From Schlegelella aquatica (lineage in GTDB: Bacteria > Pseudomonadota > Gammaproteobacteria > Burkholderiales > Burkholderiaceae_C), in NCBI RefSeq assembly GCF_026013905.1, contig NZ_CP110257.1, forward strand, positions 3,147,501 through 3,211,500: DNA of 64,000 nt, written 5' to 3'. How positions within the stretch are numbered: the stretch's first letter is position 1; every line of letters starts with the position of its first letter. Below the pieces are notes generated by a model, which had not been told where the DNA came from, did not search any database, and was given only the letters and a program-made list of their open reading frames with translations. A program made the position numbers and the translations under genes. Below are positions 57,401 to 64,000 of this stretch, one piece after another.

Positions 57401-58214
57401 GGCCGAGGCCGAGATCAACCGCGTGTGGACGGCCCAGGTGTACGAGCCGTTCCAGCGGTCGCTGGCGGCCAAGTACCCGTTCGACACCGCCTCGAAGGTC
57501 GAGGCGGCGCCCGCCGAGATCGCCAAGATCTTCGGTCCCGACGGCGCCATCGCGCGCTTTTCGAACGACACCCTCGGCACGCTGGTGGTGCGGCGCGGCG
57601 ACCAGATCACGCCGCGCCAGTGGGCCGAGATGGGCGTGCGCCTGCAACCGGAGTTCACCGGCGCGTTCCACGCCTGGGTCGCCCCGGTGGGCGGCGGAGC
57701 GGGCGGCGGGGCCACGGCCTCGGCCGCCGCGCAGACACGCTTCCAGATCCAGCCGGCGCCGGCGCAGGGGCTGTCCGAATACTCCATCGACATCGACGGG
57801 CAGACGCTGCGCTATCGCAATGCGGCCCCCGCTTGGAGCGACTTCACCTGGCCGGGGCCTCAGGCCGGCGCCGGCGTGCGCATCAGCGGGGTCAAGTACG
57901 ACGGCTCGTCGGTCGAGTTCTTGACCGAACCGGGCGGCTTCGGACTCGAACGCATGGTCGCCGCCGCGCAGCGCAAGCGCATCGATGCCTCGACCTTCGA
58001 GCTGACTTGGCCCAAGGGCGACACGGCGGTGACGGTGCGGCTGCGCATCGTGAGCACGCCGGCGCAGGTCGGCGCGGGCGGCGCCGCGGCCGAGGCGGCC
58101 TCGGGCGCGAACGGCTTGCGGGGCGTGCGTCTGCCCGCCACGGTCGCGCTGGCCTCGGCGTGGGAGGAGCAGGTCGCCGCCCACGCCGGCACGGCGCCGG
58201 AGGCCAAGCCGTGA
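54423..58214 (+). CDS. tssM: TssM (IcmF family), T6SS inner-membrane core protein
   Basis: 1263 residues. Membrane helices lie near residues 10-32 and 36-56, with a third near 438-460. The cytoplasmic NTPase-like domain has an intact Walker A GNPAAGKST (K136) and DTAGRY. The large periplasmic part contains the IcmF-related and DUF1215-like regions and ends with a beta-rich domain that contacts TssJ. Its TGA overlaps the tagF GTG (58211-58214). The upstream ribosome binding site is weak. Confidence 0.96.
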   Translation: MSRLWSFLIDPRTLSAIGILALIAFLFLGADVLRVALVWAAGASAVVLAVALGVWLYRRRRERRAAAQFGQALEQQAQAAVQAAPAAKKAEVDALRQRLAEAVKTIKTSRLGQETGAAALYELPWYMVIGNPAAGKSTAIVRSGLKFPFANQTDNILQGIGGTRNCDWFFTNEGILLDTAGRYAVHEEDRQEWFGFLSLLKRHRPKAPINGILIVASVADIAGHRPDFAITLAKQLRQRVQELTEQLGVFAPVYLVFTKADLIAGFAEFFEDRDPAEREKVWGATLPYDTQGRSDAIAAFDERFDELFAGLKEMSVARMAMHRGEELPPGVLTFPLEFAALKPALRSFIGTLFEDNPYQHRPIFRGFYFTSSVQEGTSHSRASEKVAQQFALDLKPRTVASVYSQSGFFLKDLFQKVIFADKHLVRQHTTRAQRRWRYAAFATSVVVLGAMLGGWAWSYAGNRQLLANVQADLDKVIKLQKDRLDLQSRIEALEILQDRLEQLQALRDDRPLGLGLGLYQGDEIERKLRAEYFAGVQQLMLAPVAESIEAYLTEVNGNAAALQPLTRLPASGAAPVKVSAAAGTPYQAAAPDSVEDAYNALKTYLMLADRQRLDPGHLADQITRFWRGWLEANRGAMPREQMIRSAERMLSFLLTQVSDPAFPQVKTNLTLVDTTRENLRRVVRGMPARERVYSEIKSRASTRFAPVTVLRIVGEQDRDTVVGSYTVNGAFTRDAWEKYVEDAIKEAAAKELQSTDWVLQTAVRDDLTLEGSPEQIQKALVQMYKTEYVAEWQKFLRGISVPAFGSFDQAVARMNRLGDPQLSPIQKVLDTLYRETSWDNPSVVNERLAGAQRGVVEWFRQTILRQAPSRVEVNVKVTADQAAIPMGPIGKEFAGIARLMAPRHDGEALARTYLQHLAKIRTRFNQIKNQGDPGPASRTLMAQTLEGNGSDLADALRFVDEQMLTGLPDGAKTALRPLLVRPLMQAFAVLVPPAEAEINRVWTAQVYEPFQRSLAAKYPFDTASKVEAAPAEIAKIFGPDGAIARFSNDTLGTLVVRRGDQITPRQWAEMGVRLQPEFTGAFHAWVAPVGGGAGGGATASAAAQTRFQIQPAPAQGLSEYSIDIDGQTLRYRNAAPAWSDFTWPGPQAGAGVRISGVKYDGSSVEFLTEPGGFGLERMVAAAQRKRIDASTFELTWPKGDTAVTVRLRIVSTPAQVGAGGAAAEAASGANGLRGVRLPATVALASAWEEQVAAHAGTAPEAKP

Positions 58215-59200
58215 GCGCCCCGACCGTCGCACTGGCGTTGGCGTACTTCGGCAAGCTGCCGACGCGGGGGGACTTCCTTCGCAGCCCGGGGCAGGCGGCG
58301 CTGACGCAATCGCTGGACCGCTGGCTCACCCAGGGGATGGAGCTGTTGTCCACCGACCCGCGCTGGAAGCTGCACTACGACCGGGTCGCACCGATGCATT
58401 TCGCCTTCGTGGGCACGCGCGGGCGCCTGGGGCTCGCCGGGCAGTTGACCGCCAGCCACGACGCCTCGGGCCGCCGGTTCCCGTTCGTGATGGTGGGGCT
58501 GTTCGACATCGCGCAGCCGTCGGCCGCGGTGCTCACCCACGCGCCCAGCTCGCTGGCCCGGGTGTGGGCCCAACTGGAGCGGCTGTCGCAGCAGGCGTGC
58601 GGCGGCGAAGCCGATGCGGCCCGCGTGCTCGCCACGCTGGGGCAGCAGGACGTGCAGGCCGACGTGCGGCCGCAGGCGCACGCCGCGCCGTTCCAGGACT
58701 TCCTCGGCCTGCACACCGTGGGCGGCCTGGAGACCCAACTGCGCCAAGCCGGCCACGCGCTGTCCTTGCGACGCACCGTGCTGGCGGTGGGCCTGCTGCT
58801 GCAGCCGGTGCTCACGCAGGGCCTGACGCAGTTCGAGCGCGGCCTGGTGCTGCCGCTGCCGGGCGACCCGCTGTACCGCGCGCTCGTGGCCAGCTGGTGG
58901 CTGGCGCTGGTGTCGCCCTTCCTGCAGCGGCACGACTTCGAAGTCTCGCTGTTCGTGCGCACCGTGCCGCGCCCGCAATTGGTGGTGGGGTTCAACGGGG
59001 CCTCGGCCCGCACCTTCCGGGGACTGATGAACGGCGACGACGCCCACGAGGACCTGGTCGACGTCAGCCAGGCCGAATGGATCGACGACGCGCTCGGCAG
59101 CTCTTATGGGCTGCGCAAGCTGTCCAGCCATCTCCAGCAACCGGAGCTGCCCTTGCAGCTCGCCCTCGACGGCTTTCAGGAAGCCTTTCTCGGCCTATGA
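58211..59200 (+). CDS. tagF: TagF, T6SS regulatory protein (DUF2094)
   Basis: 329 residues from a GTG that overlaps the tssM stop. The DUF2094 start YFGKLPTRGDFLRSPGQAALTQSLDRWL and PFVMVGLFDIAQP identify it. In Pseudomonas TagF is a post-translational repressor acting with Fha and the PpkA/PppA kinase-phosphatase pair. None of these is in this window, so either they lie elsewhere or TagF works alone. Coupled by ATGA to the OmpA gene. Confidence 0.9.
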   Translation: MSAPTVALALAYFGKLPTRGDFLRSPGQAALTQSLDRWLTQGMELLSTDPRWKLHYDRVAPMHFAFVGTRGRLGLAGQLTASHDASGRRFPFVMVGLFDIAQPSAAVLTHAPSSLARVWAQLERLSQQACGGEADAARVLATLGQQDVQADVRPQAHAAPFQDFLGLHTVGGLETQLRQAGHALSLRRTVLAVGLLLQPVLTQGLTQFERGLVLPLPGDPLYRALVASWWLALVSPFLQRHDFEVSLFVRTVPRPQLVVGFNGASARTFRGLMNGDDAHEDLVDVSQAEWIDDALGSSYGLRKLSSHLQQPELPLQLALDGFQEAFLGL

Positions 59201-60060
59201 GTACTTTGCTCCGACCCCCTCGTTCGCCAGCCGAGCGCACCGCGCTCGCGCTGGCCGCGCTGCTGGCCCTGTGGCTGGCCACGGCCGCTGCGGGCGTGCG
59301 CGCCCAGGCGGCCGCCGGCCCGGCTGCGGCGGCGCCCGCCCCCCGCGCGGCCGCCGCGGCCACGCCCAACGCCGTCGTGGTCGCCGGCACGGTGCCCGAC
59401 GAAGCGACGCGGCAGGCCATTTTGCAACGGGTGCGCGAGCTGTACGGCGCCGACCGTGTGGTGGACCAGCTCGGCGTCGGGCCGGTGGTGGCGCCGCCGA
59501 ACTGGTCGCAGTACGTGCAGCGGGTGCTCTCGCCCGAACTCAAACAGGTCAGCCGGGGGCAGTTGGCCATCCACGGCAACACCATCGACGTCAAGGGCGA
59601 GGTGGGCAACGAGGCGCTGCGGCAGCAGGTCGCCAGCCAGATCTCGACGCAGCTCAACCCCACCTACACCGTGCGCAACGGCCTGCGCGTGCGGGCCGAT
59701 GAGCAGTCGATCATCGACCAGGCGCTGGCCCATCGGATCGTCGAGTTCGAGTCCGGCAGCGCGGTGCTCACACCCGCTGGGCGCGCGGTGCTCGACGAGC
59801 TGGTCGGCCCGCTCAAGTCGCTGCCTGCCCATCGCAAGGTGCAGGTGGTGGGGCACACCGACAGCGTGGGCGGCCGCGACGCCAACATCGCCCTGTCGGC
59901 CGCTCGGGCCGACGCGGTGAAGGCGTATCTGGTGAGCCGACAGATCCCTGCGCAGATGATCGAAGCCTCGGGCGTCGGCCCCGACCGGCCGGTAGCGAGC
60001 AATGCCACGGCAGAAGGCCGCGCCCGCAACCGACGCATCGAGTTCCGCGTAAGCGAGTGA
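59197..60060 (+). CDS. BON-OmpA periplasmic protein closing the T6SS operon
   Basis: 287 residues. A signal or anchor (about 14-36) and an Ala/Pro linker precede two BON-like repeats (ATPNAVVVAGTVPDEATRQAILQRV; RGQLAIHGNTIDVKGEVGNEALRQQVASQI) and a C-terminal OmpA domain (VVGHTDSVGGRDANIALSAARADAVKAYL...GRARNRRIEF) that should bind peptidoglycan. The BON-OmpA order recalls mycobacterial ArfA. Because TssL here lacks a peptidoglycan-binding domain, this protein probably anchors the apparatus to the wall (TagL-like role, inferred). Confidence 0.8.
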   Translation: MSTLLRPPRSPAERTALALAALLALWLATAAAGVRAQAAAGPAAAAPAPRAAAAATPNAVVVAGTVPDEATRQAILQRVRELYGADRVVDQLGVGPVVAPPNWSQYVQRVLSPELKQVSRGQLAIHGNTIDVKGEVGNEALRQQVASQISTQLNPTYTVRNGLRVRADEQSIIDQALAHRIVEFESGSAVLTPAGRAVLDELVGPLKSLPAHRKVQVVGHTDSVGGRDANIALSAARADAVKAYLVSRQIPAQMIEASGVGPDRPVASNATAEGRARNRRIEFRVSE

Positions 60061-60246
60061 GCGGGCGGGCAAGGCGCCGCCGCCCGTCGGCCCCTGCGTG
60101 CGGGCGGCCAGGGGGCCGCACGTTCGCCACTGTCCAGGCCCTCGGCGGCCGGGGAATCGTTTCGATCTGCAATTTGTGCGCAGGCGGACCGTGCCGGCGC
60201 CCGATCCTCGATACACCCCGGCGCCGGCCCTGCTAATCTGCCGGCC
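60061..60246. terminator. gap between the T6SS operon and rlpA with a long inverted repeat
   Basis: No gene in 186 bp. GCCGGCGCC (60193-60201) and GGCGCCGGC (60220-60228) form a 9-bp stem around an 18-base loop, ending 18 bp before the rlpA start. There is no T-run. It could end the T6SS transcript or act as an rlpA operator; the loop contains GATACA, a possible -10 box. Confidence 0.3.
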
Positions 60247-61248
60247 ATGCGAGCCCGCCTTCCTCGGGCCCGCCGGACTCGGCAGCGCGCCGGCCGGTGG
60301 GCGCTCTTGTGTTGTGTTGCGTGCATCGCCGCCGGCTGTGCGAGCGGCCCGGGCGGCAAGTCGCGGCCCGCAGGCCCTGACGAGACCGACGGACCGCCGG
60401 ATCGGGTGCCGGGGCCCGCCGCGTCGGTGCCCGATGTCCAGCCGCGGGTGGAGCCCTTCGCGCAGGGGCCGAACCGGCCGTACGTGGTGCGAGGGCGCGA
60501 GTACACCCCCGTGCTCGCGGACATCCCGATGCGCGAGCGCGGCTACGCCTCGTGGTACGGGCGGCAGTTCCACGGCAAGCGCACCGCCAGTGGCGAGCCG
60601 TACGACATGTACGCGATGACCGCGGCGCACCCGACGATGCCCATTCCCAGCTACGCGCGCGTGCGGCATCCGGCCACCGGGCGCGAGGTGATCGTGCGCA
60701 TCAACGACCGCGGGCCGTTCCACGGCAACCGCATCATCGACCTGAGCTACATGGCCGCCTTGAAGCTCGGGGTCGTGCATCGCGGCAGCGCCCTGGTCGA
60801 GGTCGAACGCCTGACGCACGACGAGATCCGGGCGGGCACATGGCGGCGAGCTCCGGGGGAGCCGGTGCAGGTGGCCTCGTCGCCTGCCGAGCGGCCTTCG
60901 CGGGCGGGCGGGTTGGAGCCGGTGATGGCCTCCCCCACCGAAGCCTTGCCGGGGGAAGGGGCGGCCGGCGCGCCGGCCGCGCCGCGCTCCGGCGGCGCCG
61001 CGCAGCAGCCCGGGCTTGGCTTTTGGGTGCAGTTGGGCGCGTTCCGACAACGCGAGGGGGCCCAGGGTTTTCGACAACGGGTGTCCTCCGAGCTCGAGTG
61101 GCTCGCGCCCGTGCTCGCGGTCGTCGAGGACGCCCCGGTGTACCGCCTTCAGGCGGGTCCGTACCGGAGCCGCGAAGAAGCCGCCGGCATCGCCGAGCGG
61201 GTGCGCGAGGCCCTACGGCTCGTACCGGTGGTGGTGGAGCGGCGTTGA
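60247..61248 (+). CDS. rlpA: RlpA-family septal lytic transglycosylase lipoprotein
   Basis: 333 residues. Lipoprotein signal with lipobox AAGC, a double-psi beta-barrel domain (RGYASWYGRQFHGKRTASGE...VIVRINDRGPFHGNRIIDLSYMAA) containing the catalytic aspartate of NDRGPF, a linker, and a C-terminal SPOR domain (GFWVQLGAFRQREGAQGF...YRLQAGPYRSREEAAGIAERVRE). Cuts denuded glycan strands at the division septum. The ATG at 60247 gives an Arg-rich signal peptide N-region. Confidence 0.9.
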   Translation: MRARLPRARRTRQRAGRWALLCCVACIAAGCASGPGGKSRPAGPDETDGPPDRVPGPAASVPDVQPRVEPFAQGPNRPYVVRGREYTPVLADIPMRERGYASWYGRQFHGKRTASGEPYDMYAMTAAHPTMPIPSYARVRHPATGREVIVRINDRGPFHGNRIIDLSYMAALKLGVVHRGSALVEVERLTHDEIRAGTWRRAPGEPVQVASSPAERPSRAGGLEPVMASPTEALPGEGAAGAPAAPRSGGAAQQPGLGFWVQLGAFRQREGAQGFRQRVSSELEWLAPVLAVVEDAPVYRLQAGPYRSREEAAGIAERVREALRLVPVVVERR

Positions 61249-61279
61249 CGCGAAGCGCCCGCCCGCAGGAGGCCGGGCA

Positions 61280-62233
61280 TCAGCCGGCGTGCTCCTCGCC
61301 GGGGTCGCGATCGTCCTGCCGTTCCTGGCCACGCTCGCGCTTCCATTGCAAGGCCAGCTTGTAGAGCGCATTGCGGGGCGCCCCGGTGACCTCGGCGGCA
61401 AGCGCCACGGCCTGCTTCAGCGGCAGCACCGCCACGAGGGCCTCGAGCGCCGCTTGCGCGCGCGAGGCGACCGCCTCCTGCGCGGACGCCGGGCGGCTGT
61501 GCAAGACCAGCACGAACTCGCCCTTGCGGCGTTGCGGCTGGGCCGCGAGCCAGGCGGGGAGATCGGCGACGGCGAGGGTCTCGATCTCCTCGAACTGCTT
61601 GGTCAGCTCGCGGCACACGGTGACCGTCCGCCCGGACTGATGCGCGGCCAGGGCCCGGCCCAGCGCCTCGATCCGATGAGGCGCCTCGAAGATCACCACC
61701 GCGGCGACCTCGTCCAGCGCCTGCACGGCCTGCTCCAGCTCGCGCGGCTTGGCCGGCAGGAAGCCCACGAAGCGAAAACCCCGGCTGGCCTCGTCGCCTG
61801 ACACGCTCAACGCGGCCACCGCGCTGCTCGGGCCCGGCAAAGGCACCACCCGCAGGCCCGCCGCCCGCACCGCCTGCACCAGCCGCGCCCCCGGGTCGGA
61901 GACTGCCGGCGTGCCGGCATCGCTCACGCAGGCGACACGCTGCCCGGCCTGCAGCCGCGCGATCACGTGGGGCGCGGCTTCGCGCTCGTTGTGCTCGTGC
62001 ACGGCGATCAGCGGTTTGCCGTCGATGCCGTAGTGCCGCAGCAGTTGGGCGGTGTGCCGGGTGTCCTCGCAGGCGATGGCGTCGGCCAGCGCGAGCACGT
62101 GCAGCGCCCGCACGGTCACGTCGGCCAGGTTGCCGATGGGCGTGGCCACCACGTAGAGCGTGGCTGCGGGATACTGCTGCCTGGCGGCCGCGTCGGCCGC
62201 CGCGGCGATCCAGGAAGAAGCTTCGATGGTCAC
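61280..62233 (-). CDS. rsmI: RsmI, 16S rRNA C1402 2'-O-methyltransferase
   Basis: 317 residues with the tetrapyrrole-methylase fold and family motifs TLYVVATPIGNLADVTVRAL, ACEDTRHTAQLLRHYGI, VACVSDAGTPAVSDPGARLV and VIFEAPHRI. It methylates C1402 of 16S rRNA. The best start is GTG at 62233, giving a normal N-terminus. It overlaps the divergent yraN start by 8 bp, so the two genes share start-site DNA. Confidence 0.92.
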   Translation of the reverse strand: MTIEASSWIAAAADAAARQQYPAATLYVVATPIGNLADVTVRALHVLALADAIACEDTRHTAQLLRHYGIDGKPLIAVHEHNEREAAPHVIARLQAGQRVACVSDAGTPAVSDPGARLVQAVRAAGLRVVPLPGPSSAVAALSVSGDEASRGFRFVGFLPAKPRELEQAVQALDEVAAVVIFEAPHRIEALGRALAAHQSGRTVTVCRELTKQFEEIETLAVADLPAWLAAQPQRRKGEFVLVLHSRPASAQEAVASRAQAALEALVAVLPLKQAVALAAEVTGAPRNALYKLALQWKRERGQERQDDRDPGEEHAG

Positions 62234-62594
62234 GACGAAGACGCTGGGAGATGCAGGGGAGGCGCGCGCGCTCGCACATCTGGAGCGAGCCGGGCTGCGA
62301 CTGGTGCAGCGCAATTATCGGCTGGCGGGGGGCCCGCACCGCCGCGCCGGCGAGGTGGATCTGATCATGCGCGACCGCGACGGCACGCTGGTGTTCGTCG
62401 AGGTGCGGCGTCGGCGAAGCGTCGCCCACGGGGGTGCGGCGGCCAGCATCTCGTGGGCCAAGCGCGAGCGCATCGTACGGGCGGCACAGCACTTCCTGCT
62501 GCGGCTGCCCTCGCCGCCGCCCTGCCGCTTCGACGTGGTGGCGATCGACGGCGACCGGCTCGAGTGGCTGCGCGCCGCCTTCGACCTCGGCTGA
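62226..62594 (+). CDS. yraN: YraN/UPF0102 family endonuclease-fold protein
   Basis: 122 residues with the UPF0102 pattern GDAGEARALAHLERAGLRLVQRNYR, AGEVDLIMRDRDGTLVFVEVRRR (catalytic-type D...E-x-R/K). It has a restriction-endonuclease-like fold of unsettled function. Divergent from rsmI as in many proteobacteria; E. coli has lpoA between them, absent here. Confidence 0.9.
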   Translation: MVTTKTLGDAGEARALAHLERAGLRLVQRNYRLAGGPHRRAGEVDLIMRDRDGTLVFVEVRRRRSVAHGGAAASISWAKRERIVRAAQHFLLRLPSPPPCRFDVVAIDGDRLEWLRAAFDLG

Positions 62595-62696
62595 GTGCCA
62601 GCGCGCGCCGTCCTGCACGCCCGCTGCTCGTGCAAGGCACGCGACACCCTCGTGCCCCCAGGGCGGAGCGCGGCGGCTGACTTATCATCGCTTGCC

Positions 62697-63293
62697 ATGC
62701 TCGAGCAACGCATCCAACAGCAGTTCTTCGAAAGCGCCGACCTGAAGTACCAGGCAGCCGAGGCGCTGGCCCGCCCCATCGCGGACGCGGTGCACGCGAT
62801 CATCGGTTGCCTCACGGCGGGCGGCAAGGTGCTGGCCTGCGGTAACGGCGGTTCCGCCAGTGACGCACAGCACTTCGCCGCGGAGTTCGTCGGCCGGTTC
62901 GAGCGCGAACGCCCGGGGCTGGCCGCCATCGCGCTCACGACCGACACGTCCATCCTCACCGCGGTCGGCAACGACTACGACTTCACCCAGGTGTTCTCCA
63001 AGCAGGTCCAGGCGCTCGGCCAGCCGGGCGACGTGCTGGTGGCCCTGTCCACGAGCGGAAACTCGGCCAACGTGATGGCCGCCGTGCAGGCCGCGCACGA
63101 CAAGGAGATGACGGTCATCGCGCTGACCGGCCGCGGCGGCGGCAAGCTCAAGGACCTGCTGGCGGAGACCGACGTGCACATCTGCGTGCCCCACGACCGC
63201 ACGGCGCGCATCCAGGAGGTGCACATCCTGGCGCTGCATTGCATCTGCGACGCGGTCGACGCGCAACTCCTCGGGGAACAGGACATCGTATGA
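62697..63293 (+). CDS. diaA: SIS-domain protein, DiaA / phosphoheptose-isomerase family
   Basis: 198 residues with the SIS signature CGNGGSASDAQHFAAEFVGRFERERPGLAAIAL and LSTSGNSANVMAAV. Family members are DiaA (promotes DnaA assembly at the origin) or GmhA (heptose biosynthesis). The neighbours rsmI, yraN and the BON lipoprotein gene match the E. coli diaA order, so DiaA is favoured. Its TGA overlaps the next start (ATGA at 63290-63293). Confidence 0.8.
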   Translation: MLEQRIQQQFFESADLKYQAAEALARPIADAVHAIIGCLTAGGKVLACGNGGSASDAQHFAAEFVGRFERERPGLAAIALTTDTSILTAVGNDYDFTQVFSKQVQALGQPGDVLVALSTSGNSANVMAAVQAAHDKEMTVIALTGRGGGKLKDLLAETDVHICVPHDRTARIQEVHILALHCICDAVDAQLLGEQDIV

Positions 63294-63964
63294 GCATCCG
63301 TTCGACTCTGGCTTTCTCGTCGCGCCGCCTGGCGCTCGCGGCCGCCGTGCTCGCCGGCGCGTCGCTGCTGTCTGCCTGCGCACCGCTGGTCGTCGGCGGA
63401 GCGATGGTGGGCGGCATGATGGTCGTGACCGACCGGCGCACGTCCGGCGCCCAGGTGGAAGACCAGGCCATCGAGCTGAAGGCCGTCAACCGCATCCGTG
63501 AGGTGCTGGGCGAGCGCGGGCACGTGAGCGCCACCAGCTACAACCGCATGGTGCTGCTGACGGGCGAGGTGCCGAGCGAGCAGGACAAGCTCGCGGTCGA
63601 GCAGGCCGTCTCGCGCATCGAGAACGTGCGCTCCATCGTCAACGAGCTGGCGGTGATGGGCAACAGCTCGCTGACCTCGCGCTCGAACGACGTGCTCCTC
63701 GCAAGCAAGGTGAAGGCCACGCTGATCGACGCACGCGACCTGCAGGCCAACGCCTTCAAGGTCGTCACCGAGCGCGGCGTCGTCTACCTGATGGGCCTGG
63801 TGACCGAGCGCGAAGCCAACCGCGGCGCCGAGGTCGCGCGCAGCGTCGGCGGCGTGCAGAAGGTGGTCAAGGTGTTCGAGATCATCAGCGAAGAGGAACT
63901 CGCCCGCCTGCGGCCCGCGTCCGCCCCGCAAGGGGGTTCGGGCGGCGGCTCGACCGGACAGTGA
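63290..63964 (+). CDS. dolP: BON-domain lipoprotein, DolP (YraP) family
   Basis: 224 residues. Lipoprotein signal with lipobox LLSAC, then a glycine-rich stretch (VVGGAMVGGMMVVTDRRTSG) and two BON domains (VSATSYNRMVLLTGEVPSEQDK; ANAFKVVTERGVVYLMGLVTERE). In E. coli DolP maintains outer-membrane integrity at division sites. A short Gly/Ser-rich tail follows. Coupled to the preceding SIS gene. Confidence 0.88.
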   Translation: MSIRSTLAFSSRRLALAAAVLAGASLLSACAPLVVGGAMVGGMMVVTDRRTSGAQVEDQAIELKAVNRIREVLGERGHVSATSYNRMVLLTGEVPSEQDKLAVEQAVSRIENVRSIVNELAVMGNSSLTSRSNDVLLASKVKATLIDARDLQANAFKVVTERGVVYLMGLVTEREANRGAEVARSVGGVQKVVKVFEIISEEELARLRPASAPQGGSGGGSTGQ

Positions 63965-64000
63965 CGTCGGCGGGCGCGCCCGGCTGACGCGGGCCCAAGC

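Noticed and set aside
54114..58232. 1372-codon open frame on the minus strand across tssM
   Set aside because: Antisense shadow of tssM; Arg/His/Leu-rich with no recognisable domain.

Overview
The window is high-GC DNA with dense, tightly packed operons. Gene content and order (paaGIKABCDE, divergent rsmI/yraN next to a DiaA-like SIS gene and a DolP-like BON gene, cusCBA with a CusF fusion, a Burkholderia-style tss locus) point to a betaproteobacterium of the order Burkholderiales. That placement is inferred from content only; there is no rRNA or marker gene here to fix the genus.

Layout. 1-6.3 kb: a Cu(I)/Ag(I) RND efflux operon (cusC, cusB with a C-terminal CusF domain, cusA). 6.4-7.3 kb: tRNA-Arg(CCG) followed by a YoaK/DUF1275 membrane protein. 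7.3-10.2 kb, minus strand: a PAS-PAS hybrid histidine kinase translationally coupled to an ornithine cyclodeaminase-like protein. 10.5-11.6 kb: an Old Yellow Enzyme. 11.6-14.6 kb: cytochrome b561 and a PepSY protein, divergent from an OmpR-type two-component system with a repeat-rich shared promoter. 14.6-29.7 kb: a phenylacetate catabolism island. It has divergent paaY, then paaG-I-K-A-B-C-D-E, a TetR regulator (paaR), a Liv-type ABC importer with a fused permease-ATPase, and paaZ. A perfect TetR-type palindrome sits in the paaY/paaG promoter. paaF, paaH and paaJ are not in the window.

29.9-60.1 kb: a complete type VI secretion system. tssA stands alone on the plus strand. A long minus-strand operon carries a TPR lipoprotein, tssB, tssC, hcp, tssE, tssF, tssG, clpV, vgrG, a putative pore-forming effector and a multi-pass membrane protein that is its likely immunity partner. 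A plus-strand arm carries tssJ, tssK, tssL and then, after one inserted minus-strand gene, a TagX-like M15 peptidase, a PAAR protein, an unrecognised protein with a thiolase-like motif, tssM, tagF and a BON-OmpA protein. The stretch 31.2-35.0 kb, downstream of vgrG, is clearly lower in GC and contains a frameshifted DUF6708-like gene and two gene fragments. It looks like the variable effector/immunity end of the locus.

60.2-64.0 kb: conserved envelope and housekeeping genes: rlpA (DPBB-SPOR lipoprotein), rsmI, yraN, a SIS-domain gene (diaA-like) and a BON lipoprotein (dolP-like).

Most interesting points: the VgrG-linked effector/immunity pair and its decayed flank; a -1 frameshift at a six-G run that also reads as a slippery heptamer; an intrinsic-terminator-shaped hairpin directly upstream of hcp; paired GC-rich palindromes and a sigma-54-like promoter between the two T6SS arms; and the thiolase-like protein inside the T6SS.
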